Assembly (NCBI RefSeq): GCF_000725805.1
Contig: NZ_KL647132.1
Coordinates: forward strand, 596,022-660,021
Reading direction: 5' to 3'
Origin: Streptomyces xanthophaeus
GTDB lineage: Bacteria; Actinomycetota; Actinomycetes; Streptomycetales; Streptomycetaceae
Length of the DNA: 64,000 nt
Positions within the stretch are counted from its first letter, which is position 1, and each line of letters opens with the position of its first letter. This document shows, one piece after another, positions 26,706 to 33,655 of this stretch. Under the pieces are notes generated by a model, which was given only the letters and a program-made list of their open reading frames with translations, did not search any database and was not told the DNA's origin. The translations under genes were made by a program, and so were the position numbers.

Positions 26706-27247
26706 GTGAAGGACGAGGAGATACGTTCGCGCTTCGACGGGCGTGGCCGCGTCGAGTTGCTGCCGGGCCGGACCACGGCCGCGCAGCAGCACCGGACGGA
26801 GGAGATCGCCCACGCACTCGGCTACCGGCTGCTGGCCGTCCACAACCTCGGCTTCGCCGGCATGCGGCTCGACTTCGAACGCGACGACACCCCGGTCGCA
26901 CGCCGCCGCAACGAGCTGACCATCGCCCGGCTGCGCGCGGGCGGGCCCGTGCTCCCGGCCTGGAGCCGCCCGCACCCCCGCCACCGGCTCCGCCGCCGGC
27001 CACTTCGCCGCGTGGGCGCCGACAGCCCAGCCGTCCTCCGGCGATGCCCCCGCCGCCCCCACCCGAGGCTCCGGCCGGACCGCGCGTTCCGCCCCCGCCC
27101 CCCTTCCCGCCGCTGCCGCCGCCCCCGCCCCCGGTCGCCCCGCCCCCGGTGGCCCCGCCCGCTCAGGGCGTCCCGTCCGGGGCGGGCGTTCCATCGGCCG
27201 GACTGGCCGTGTCATATGCCTATCGCCGTCGTCGCCCGCAGGTCTAG
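26706..27247 (+). CDS. Hypothetical protein, possibly frameshifted
   Basis: The first ~80 residues from GTG 26706 (KDEEIRSRFDGRGRVELL, EEIAHALGYRLLAVHNLG, MRLDFERDD) look like a real conserved protein. Beyond about 26960 that frame becomes Arg/Pro-rich noise. Another frame there reads a proline-rich tail (PPPPPPEAPAGPRVPPPPP) ending AYRRRRPQV at 27247; a third frame also reads an Ala/Pro-rich stretch. One indel near 26960-26990 would fuse a globular head to such a tail. The unbroken original frame runs to 27398 but looks non-natural after the head. The remaining sequence to 27452 shows nothing. Confidence 0.4.
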
Positions 27248-27452
27248 GGTGCGCTCACCGGACCATCCCGGGCCGACACCCCTCCCGTTCCTCCCCTCGG
27301 GAGGGGCTTCGCGCGCTCAACTCCTGTGTGCTGCGAGCGCCGACATGCAGGGGACCGGTATGCCCGTACGCCCCGACAGCACGACCGAGGCCTTCTGACG
27401 TTCCTCGCAGATGGCCCGGACGTCCTGTCCGTCGGTGCTGCCGGAGGGCAGG

Positions 27453-28706
27453 TCAGTCCGGGACGGGCTGGGTGCTCGCGTTGCTCTCGGAGCGTTCCGT
27501 TCCCCGGGGGATGAGGACGCGTACGCCCACGCTCAGGAGCAGCAGGCCGGTTCCGGCGGCCACGAACACCGTGCCGGGGGACATCACCGTCAGCAGGGCG
27601 CTGCCCAGGGCGGCGGCCGCGGTTTCGGCGAGGAAGATGGGCCCGTAGACGGCTCCGAACACCCGGCCCAGGAGGTGTTCCGGGACGGTGCGGCCCAGCA
27701 GGGTGTCGCAGGCCACGTTCTCGAGGCCGTTGCCGATGCCCGCCACGGCGTAGCAGACGATGCACAGCCAGACGGTGGGTGAGACGCCGGTGAGCAGCAG
27801 GCCCAGCCCGCTCGCCGCGAGCCCGGCGACGAAGTACCAGTCGGAGGAGACCTTCCCGGCACGGAGCAGCAGCAGGGGTGCGACGATCATGGCCGCGCCG
27901 TAGACACCGGTGGCGATGCCCAGCGCCTGCGGTCCGGCGTTCAGGTCTTCGCGCAGGAGGAAGACGAGCGCGACGTTGTCGAGGCCGGCGAGGCTGATGC
28001 CGAGGAACAGCCCCAGGGTGACCGCGCGGGCGATCCGGTGGCGTGCCACGTAGCCGAGGCCCTCGCGCATGTCCCGCAGGAACCGTGCGGCGGAGGCCCG
28101 TTCGGCCGTGCGTTTGGCGGCGGGCAGGGCCGGTACGCCCAGGAGCAGCAGGAGCGAGACCCCGTAGGAGAGGGCGTCGACCGCGAACGCGGCCCGGGCG
28201 CCGGCCTGGGTGAAGACCAGGGCGCTCACCACGGGGCCCACGGCGAGGCTGAGGTTGTGCGACATGGCGAGCAGGGCGTTGGCGGTGCCGAGTTGCTCGC
28301 TCCCGACGAGTTTCGGCACCGTGCTCTTCCCGGCGGGCAGGAAAGCCGTGGACAGCAGGGAGGCCAGGGCGAGCAGGGCCAGCATGACCGGGAAGGGCGG
28401 CAGGGTGACCGCGAGGGCACCGATCAGAATCAGCCGCCCGACGTCACAGGCGATCATAAGTTTGCGCGCGTCGACCAGGTCCGCAAGGGCTCCGGCGAAG
28501 GGGCCCAGGGCTTGCGGCAGGGCGCGGGCAATGAGTGCCAGGGCGATGTCGGCGGGTCCGTGCCCGGACTCCTGGAGGTAGAGGATCAGAGCGGTCAGGG
28601 TGATGAAATCACCCAGGTAGGAAGCGGTGCGGGCAGCCCAGAAACGGCCGAAGGCGGGACTGGACCGAAAGGTCTGGCTCATCTGCCCCATGTGATCCTT
28701 TTCCAT
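27453..28706 (-). CDS. MFS transporter, probable exporter of the PEARL-cluster product
   Basis: 417 residues with 12 predicted TM helices of the DHA3/NreB-like MFS type: FWAARTASYLGDFITLTALILYLQE, LADLVDARKLMIACDVGRL (loop 2-3), PAGKSTVPKLVGSEQLGTANALL, and VPEHLLGRVFGAVYGP (loop 10-11). It starts at ATG 28706 or at an internal ATG 28691, which has a better-spaced AAGGA. It is transcribed divergently from the scaffold peptide gene across about 130 bp, which suggests co-regulation and a role in exporting or conferring resistance to the product. Confidence 0.85.
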   Translation of the reverse strand: MEKDHMGQMSQTFRSSPAFGRFWAARTASYLGDFITLTALILYLQESGHGPADIALALIARALPQALGPFAGALADLVDARKLMIACDVGRLILIGALAVTLPPFPVMLALLALASLLSTAFLPAGKSTVPKLVGSEQLGTANALLAMSHNLSLAVGPVVSALVFTQAGARAAFAVDALSYGVSLLLLLGVPALPAAKRTAERASAARFLRDMREGLGYVARHRIARAVTLGLFLGISLAGLDNVALVFLLREDLNAGPQALGIATGVYGAAMIVAPLLLLRAGKVSSDWYFVAGLAASGLGLLLTGVSPTVWLCIVCYAVAGIGNGLENVACDTLLGRTVPEHLLGRVFGAVYGPIFLAETAAAALGSALLTVMSPGTVFVAAGTGLLLLSVGVRVLIPRGTERSESNASTQPVPD

Positions 28707-28748
28707 CTCCTCGGGCCCGGGTGAGCGACGGTGGCCGAAAGCGGCCTA

Positions 28749-28776
28749 TTGCTGCAATGCTGACCGCAGCTAGGGT
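28749..28776 (+). promoter_or_regulatory. Candidate promoter of the scaffold peptide gene
   Basis: TTGCTG (28749-28754) and TAGGGT (28771-28776) are separated by 16 bp, matching the Streptomyces vegetative pattern. The region is AT-richer than its surroundings. An inverted repeat TTGGC-n5-GCCAA (28786-28800) follows, overlapping the expected start of transcription, and could be an operator. The shared gap also contains the divergent exporter's promoter. Confidence 0.4.
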
Positions 28777-28839
28777 AATGATCGTTTGGCCTTGCGCCAA
28801 GCGGATCACCAACCTAATTGAAATTGGGGGTGCAGGTTG

Positions 28840-28974
28840 ATGGACAACGTGACCGTGACCGCCGAAACCGAAGCCGAAGCCGTGGACGAGTTCGATGTCC
28901 TGGATGACCTCGACGACATCGAGTTCAGCCTGGACGAGATCGAGAACAAGATCGCTCCCCTGGCTCTGGCCTGA
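28840..28974 (+). CDS. Scaffold (precursor) peptide of a PEARL pathway, ammosamide/lymphostin type
   Basis: 44 residues from ATG 28840, with a GGGGGTGCAGG ribosome site. Very acidic: 15 Asp/Glu in the segment from residue 9 to 35. It ends DEIENKIAPLALA. The C-terminal 14 residues contain no Ser, Thr or Cys, so a lanthipeptide core is excluded. The FDVLDDLDD...EIENKIAPLA pattern resembles, from memory, the scaffold peptides of ammosamide/lymphostin-type clusters, in which PEARLs add amino acids after the peptide's C-terminal residue. The body would be the recognition element. It is separated from the enzymes by a strong hairpin (29038-29084). Too short for ordinary gene calling. Confidence 0.85.
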   Translation: MDNVTVTAETEAEAVDEFDVLDDLDDIEFSLDEIENKIAPLALA

Positions 28975-29037
28975 CCGTCGCCCCCTGCTCCGGGAGCCGC
29001 GTTTCCATGGCGGCGGGAGAGGGATGTCCGACATGTG

Positions 29038-29084
29038 CCGCACCGAGGTGCAAGCCCCAGCGGCTGTGACCCACCTCGGTGCGG
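29038..29084 (+). terminator. Strong hairpin between scaffold peptide and enzyme operon
   Basis: A perfect 13-bp stem (CCGCACCGAGGTG pairing with CACCTCGGTGCGG) encloses a 21-nt loop that itself holds an AGCC/GGCT mini-stem. There is no T-tract, as in many Streptomyces terminators. A second, partly overlapping 10-bp hairpin follows (29084-29111). It probably ends or attenuates transcription after the peptide gene, so the peptide is made in excess over the enzymes. The region up to 29330 also contains CATTCCC repeats. Confidence 0.6.
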
Positions 29085-29227
29085 TGTGGCGGCCGAGCCG
29101 CGCCGCCGCACCGCTGACGGGGGTCTGACCAGCCCGCCCGAAGCCCATTCCCGTACATCAATCATTCATTCCCGCAGGAGCATTCTTCCGTTCCCGGGAA
29201 TTCTTTGAAGTGGATCTCGGTGCAGCG

Positions 29228-29248
29228 CATTCCCATGCCCTGGGAATG
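29228..29248. repeat. Inverted repeat CATTCCCA-n5-TGGGAATG upstream of enzyme operon
   Basis: Perfect 8-bp arms (29228-29235, 29241-29248) separated by 5 bp. Related CATTCCCG half-sites occur nearby at about 29143 and 29166, and a TTCCCGGGAA palindrome at about 29191. The cluster of sites lies in the leader between the peptide gene and the 29331 gene, which also has a TTGACA (29306-29311). Plausibly a regulator-binding region; no regulator gene is nearby. Confidence 0.4.
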
Positions 29249-29330
29249 ACTGGAGCGCGGAGAGTCCGCTTTCCTTTCATGCGTGCCCGAAAGGCGCGCG
29301 GTTCCTTGACAGCACGGGGGTTTTTGTCGA

Positions 29331-31115
29331 ATGCCGCATGTTCTTGACGTCGGTCTGTCCAGTCCTGTTCCGGTCGCATTCGACGGCTTCCGGGCCGTCG
29401 TATCCGCGCTGGACGAATCCGCCACCAAAATCCGCGGCCGACTCCTGGGCGCTACGCCCGTCGAGGCGCAGGTGCTGATGCCCGCCTGGGAAAGCGCCGA
29501 CGCGCGCCCCCTTTCCGATCTGGCGCTCAGCCCCTCCGAACGACGCCTGCACCGCGAGTCGGAGCAGGTCTTCCGCGTACTCGACGCCGCCGCGCGCGCC
29601 ATCGCCGACACGCTGGTCGAAGAGGACGTCGAACTGCGACTGCACGACATCGGCGCCTTCGACGTCCCCTCCCTGCGCGGCCTGCTGCGCCTCGTCGAGC
29701 ACCTGACGTGGCGTGACGGGCTACGGCGCCTGCGGCTGTCCGGCCCCACCGCCCGCAGCGGTCTCGCCGAGGCACTCGCCGAGCGGGGGACGCCCTCCCC
29801 CGAAGCCGCGCTCCTCGCCCGCCGGCTGCCCGGCCTGATCGCCGACGAGACCGCCCCGTCCGGCGCAGTGTCCCGCGTCGCGCCCGTGGCGTCCCCCGAG
29901 GCAGACCTGCTGCGCTCGGTCCTGGACGACGGGGGATCGCCGGTGGACCGGATCGCGTTCGCCGTCGAGTCGATCCGCCGCGGCTTCTTCCGCGCGGACC
30001 ACGAGGTCATGGCCCGCTGCGCCCTCGTCGGCCTGGAGCTGGCCACGCCCGGCCTCCCGCTGGACGGAACGGTCATCGAGGAGGCGCTCGTCCGGACCGG
30101 AACGGGCTCGCCCCTCGCCGACGCCGTGGAGTTCGAGGTGGGCCTGCTGCGCGGGCCCGCCGACGCCCGTGCCTTTTTCCGGAAGGTGCTCGGCATGGTG
30201 CACAGCTTCCGGGGCGACAACCCGCAGGCCCTCGAAGCCTTCTCCCGGATCGTCGAGGACGACGCCCACTCCGTCGAACTGCGCGCCCAGGCCGCCCTGT
30301 ACGCCGCGCTGACCAAGGTGAAGATGCTCCGCGACCCGGCCGCCGGCATCCAGCAGGCAGAGGAGGGCATGGAGCTGCTCCGCCGCCACACCACCGGCAG
30401 CAGCCAGGAACGCCGTGAAGGCGCCTGGCTCCACAACGTCCGCGCCCTGTGCTTCTTCTCCCAGGGCAAGCTCCGCGAGGCACTCGCCGACGAGAAGGAG
30501 GCGCTCGCCCGCGTCGCGGACGGCTCCGACTCCAGCTCCGTACACCTGAAGATCAACCTGATCTCCAACATCAGCGTCCTGCAGGAGCGGGCAGGCCGCC
30601 TGGACGGCGCACTGGCCACCTGGCAGAAGTACACGAGCGTCGGCTCCGCATGGGGCCCGATGTTCACCAAGCACCACGCCTACCGGCACGGCGGACTCGC
30701 CCTCGCCGCGGGCCGGCAGGAGGAGGGCCTCACTGCGCTCGAAACCGCCCACGAGGCGGGGGCGAGCCTGTCCGACACCTTCCACCGGGCCGTGATCGCC
30801 ACCGAGTTGGGCGGGCTGCTCCGCGAGAGCGCGCCGGGACGCGCCGCCCACTGGTACACCGCCGCAGCCCGTGCGTCCGAGGAACTCGCCGACCCCTACA
30901 GCTATGCGCTGGCGCTCGCGGGACGCAGCCTCGCGGAGGGACGCACACCCCCCGCCGCCCTCGCCGAGACCGCCGCATCCTCGGTGACCCGTCCCGCGGC
31001 GGGCGCCGACCTCGCGGCAGCCATCACGGCCGGTGACCGGGAACGGCTCGGCAGCCTGCTGCCGAAGCCGCGCACCAAGCTGAACCGCCCCTTCGACCAC
31101 GTGAACCTCACGTGA
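29331..31115 (+). CDS. TPR-like protein of the PEARL cluster
   Basis: 594 residues, soluble and almost entirely helical. TPR-like pairs are visible in FRKVLGMVHSFRGDNPQALEAFSRIV, RAQAALYAALTKVKML, LHNVRALCFFSQGKLREALADEKEAL, NLISNISVLQERAGRLDGALATWQKY and ATELGGLLRESAPGRAAHWY. The N-terminal ~170 residues are non-repetitive and not recognised. It is the first gene of a 13-gene overlapping operon and its GTGA overlaps the first PEARL-like gene. It may be a scaffold that gathers the enzymes or holds the acidic peptide. The start ATG 29331 follows a GGGGG at 29316-29320. Confidence 0.65.
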   Translation: MPHVLDVGLSSPVPVAFDGFRAVVSALDESATKIRGRLLGATPVEAQVLMPAWESADARPLSDLALSPSERRLHRESEQVFRVLDAAARAIADTLVEEDVELRLHDIGAFDVPSLRGLLRLVEHLTWRDGLRRLRLSGPTARSGLAEALAERGTPSPEAALLARRLPGLIADETAPSGAVSRVAPVASPEADLLRSVLDDGGSPVDRIAFAVESIRRGFFRADHEVMARCALVGLELATPGLPLDGTVIEEALVRTGTGSPLADAVEFEVGLLRGPADARAFFRKVLGMVHSFRGDNPQALEAFSRIVEDDAHSVELRAQAALYAALTKVKMLRDPAAGIQQAEEGMELLRRHTTGSSQERREGAWLHNVRALCFFSQGKLREALADEKEALARVADGSDSSSVHLKINLISNISVLQERAGRLDGALATWQKYTSVGSAWGPMFTKHHAYRHGGLALAAGRQEEGLTALETAHEAGASLSDTFHRAVIATELGGLLRESAPGRAAHWYTAAARASEELADPYSYALALAGRSLAEGRTPPAALAETAASSVTRPAAGADLAAAITAGDRERLGSLLPKPRTKLNRPFDHVNLT

Positions 31116-33655
31116 CGGGGCCCGCGACCCGAGCCCCGCAATGGGCCCTGCGACCGGACTTCCTGCTCCGCCGGGCCGGTTTCCCCTTCGAGCTCCTCGA
31201 CGGCCCGGCCGCCGCATCCCCGCTCGCCGACGCGGTCGAACGGTACGTCGAGGCCGTGGCCCGCCTCGAACAGCAGCGCCGCGCCCTGCTCCGCCGCGAA
31301 CTGCCCGCAGCCGTCGAACGCGCCCGCGCGGACGGCGCCTGCGCCCGGCTGCGGACCCTCTCCCGCGTCCGCAGCGCCCTGGGACGACGGCGCTACGACA
31401 CCGCCCTGACCGGCATCGCGGAACTGACCGGACCCGCCGGCGGGACGCAGCAGCACACACCCGCCCTGACACGGCTCGGCGTCGCCGTCCGCGAGATGAC
31501 GGACGCCGCCGGCGCGGTCGCGAACGCCCTCGACCGGGGCACGCAGGAGGAGCACGACCGCCTCGTGGAACGGATCGGCCTGGAGCGGGTGCGCGAGGCG
31601 CTCATCCAGCTGTCGCCGTCGTTCACCGAACAGGCCGAGCGCTTCGCCCGCAGGCCGCGGCCGCCGCACGGCACGGAGGCCGGAGCCACGCGCGCCCGCG
31701 ACCGGAAGTTCCTGCGCACGGCGCTGCTCTACCTCCAGCGGCTCGCCGCGAAGAACGAGAGCACCAGCTTCTTCGGCCCGCTCACCCACGGCCGGTTCAC
31801 GGCCGGCCACGACGGCTACCGGACGGGTCCCGAAACCCCCACCGGCGTCCGCCGCCGCGAGGCCTTCCTCACCTTCTGGGCGACCGCCGAACTGGCCCGA
31901 GTGATCGCCCTCGACCCGGAACTGGCAGGCGTCCTGCCCGTACGGCGCAGTCCGCTCGTGACCGTGCTGGACGACGGCATCCGCGACCGGCAGGGACGGG
32001 TGCGCCGCCTGGGCCCGCTGGACCTGGCCCTGCTCGCCGCCGCCGACGCGACGACCGGGGCGGACGCGCTCGCCGTATCCCTGGCCTCCTCCACGGGCAC
32101 GCCCGCCGCGGACGTCCGCAGCCGCATCGACCGCCTGACCAAGGCCGGACTGCTCCTCGCCGACCTGGAACCCGCGTCCACCCGGCCCCGCCCCCTGGAC
32201 GACCTGCGCACACTCGTACGGTCCCTCGCCCCGCACTCGCCGTGGGCGGACCGGCTCGACGGCATCGCCACCTCCCTGGCGCTCTTCGGGCAGGCCTCGA
32301 CTGCAGCGGGCCGGGCCGGTGCATTGCGCGCGCTGGAAGCGGAGTTCCAGCAGCTCACGGGCGCCCCCGCCCGCAGGGAGGGCGGCCGGATGTACGCCGA
32401 CAGGCTGGTCGCCTACGAGGAGTGCGAGGGGGACGCGCCGCCCAGCATCGGCCTCGACGTCGCGGACCGGTGGAGCGCCGCGCTCGCCCCCTACCTCGAC
32501 CTGTGCGCCGCCTACGGCGTCCTGCGCCACGAGGCGACACGGGCAGCGGCCGAGCGCGTCCTCGCCGAGGCCGGGGGAGAGCTGTCCTACCTCGACTTCG
32601 CCGAGCGGCTCGGCGCCCTCACCACGCAGGGCGCCTTCGAACGCTCCCTCGCCGAGCAGAAGTTCACGGCCGGGTTCGCCGCCCTCGTGGAGGCGGCCGG
32701 TGACGGCCGCGAAGCCGTGCTCACCACCGCGGACCTCCGGCCGCTGACCGACCTGGCGGCGGCCGCCGAGGCGGCCCGGCCGACCCCCACCCGGTTCGTC
32801 TCGCCCGACCTGATGCTCGCCCGGGACTCAGGTGCCGCAGAGCCCGGTGCCGCAGAGCCCGGTGCCGCATACCCCGGCGCCCCCGACTCCGGTGAGCTCC
32901 TCGTCCTCGGGGAACTGCACCCGTACGTCTTCGCCTGGGGATCGCAGGGCCTGTTCGCGCCGGACCCCGCGTCCCTGCGGGCGGACACGGAGGAACACCT
33001 CTCCGCGTGGGGCGGCCCGGACCGCATCGCCACCGTCCTGCGCCGCCGCCGGCACAAGGGACTGGTCTCGGACGCCTTCCCCGGCCGCTTCATCGAGGTG
33101 GGCGGCCTCGCCACCCGCGACCGCTCCCGCTGTCTCGCGGTCGCCGACCTGCGCGTGGTCCAGGGCCCCCACGGACCGGAACTGCTCGGCCCGGACGGCA
33201 GCCTGGTCCTGTACACCGGCGAGAACGACCATCCGCACCTGCGGGTCTTCGCACCCCCGCAGGTCGAGGTCCCCCAGGTCCGCATCGGCGACCGCCGGCC
33301 ACGCATCCGGATCGGGAACGTCGTCGTACAACGGGCCCGCTGGTGGCTCTCCGCCGATGACCTGGCCGCACTCCACCGGGCGCAGGACACCGGCCTCGCC
33401 CTGACGGCGGCCGCGGAGCTGCGCGCCGCCCTGGACATCCCCCGGTACGTCTTCGCCAAGCCGGAGGGGGAGCCCAAGCCCATCTGCCTGGACCTGTCCT
33501 CGCCGCTGGCCGTGTCCGTCCTCCGGCAGTTCGCGGACCGCCCCGTCGTCGTCGAGGAGATGCTGCCGGAGCCGGGACGCCTCTGGCTGCGGCGCGGGGA
33601 CGGTGCCTACACCTCCGAGTTCCGGCTCGCGATGTTCAGGCAGGTGCAGTCCTGA
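31112..33655 (+). CDS. PEARL-like protein 1 (LanB glutamylation-domain family)
   Basis: 847 residues, the longest of seven paralogues, all without the C-terminal elimination domain of full LanB dehydratases. Family landmarks: YLQRLAAKNESTSFFGP (KNE at 214-216), GGRMYADRLVAYEECEG (Y428), SPDLMLA (564) then LGELH, and the C-terminal KPEGEPKP and EEMLPEPGRLWL (E816). PEARLs use aminoacyl-tRNA to extend the C-terminus of a scaffold peptide. Before the LGELH segment there is a short GAAEP repeat (nucleotides ~32828-32885). Among the seven it retains all core motifs, so it is probably active. Which amino acid it adds cannot be read from sequence. Confidence 0.85.
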   Translation: MTGPATRAPQWALRPDFLLRRAGFPFELLDGPAAASPLADAVERYVEAVARLEQQRRALLRRELPAAVERARADGACARLRTLSRVRSALGRRRYDTALTGIAELTGPAGGTQQHTPALTRLGVAVREMTDAAGAVANALDRGTQEEHDRLVERIGLERVREALIQLSPSFTEQAERFARRPRPPHGTEAGATRARDRKFLRTALLYLQRLAAKNESTSFFGPLTHGRFTAGHDGYRTGPETPTGVRRREAFLTFWATAELARVIALDPELAGVLPVRRSPLVTVLDDGIRDRQGRVRRLGPLDLALLAAADATTGADALAVSLASSTGTPAADVRSRIDRLTKAGLLLADLEPASTRPRPLDDLRTLVRSLAPHSPWADRLDGIATSLALFGQASTAAGRAGALRALEAEFQQLTGAPARREGGRMYADRLVAYEECEGDAPPSIGLDVADRWSAALAPYLDLCAAYGVLRHEATRAAAERVLAEAGGELSYLDFAERLGALTTQGAFERSLAEQKFTAGFAALVEAAGDGREAVLTTADLRPLTDLAAAAEAARPTPTRFVSPDLMLARDSGAAEPGAAEPGAAYPGAPDSGELLVLGELHPYVFAWGSQGLFAPDPASLRADTEEHLSAWGGPDRIATVLRRRRHKGLVSDAFPGRFIEVGGLATRDRSRCLAVADLRVVQGPHGPELLGPDGSLVLYTGENDHPHLRVFAPPQVEVPQVRIGDRRPRIRIGNVVVQRARWWLSADDLAALHRAQDTGLALTAAAELRAALDIPRYVFAKPEGEPKPICLDLSSPLAVSVLRQFADRPVVVEEMLPEPGRLWLRRGDGAYTSEFRLAMFRQVQS

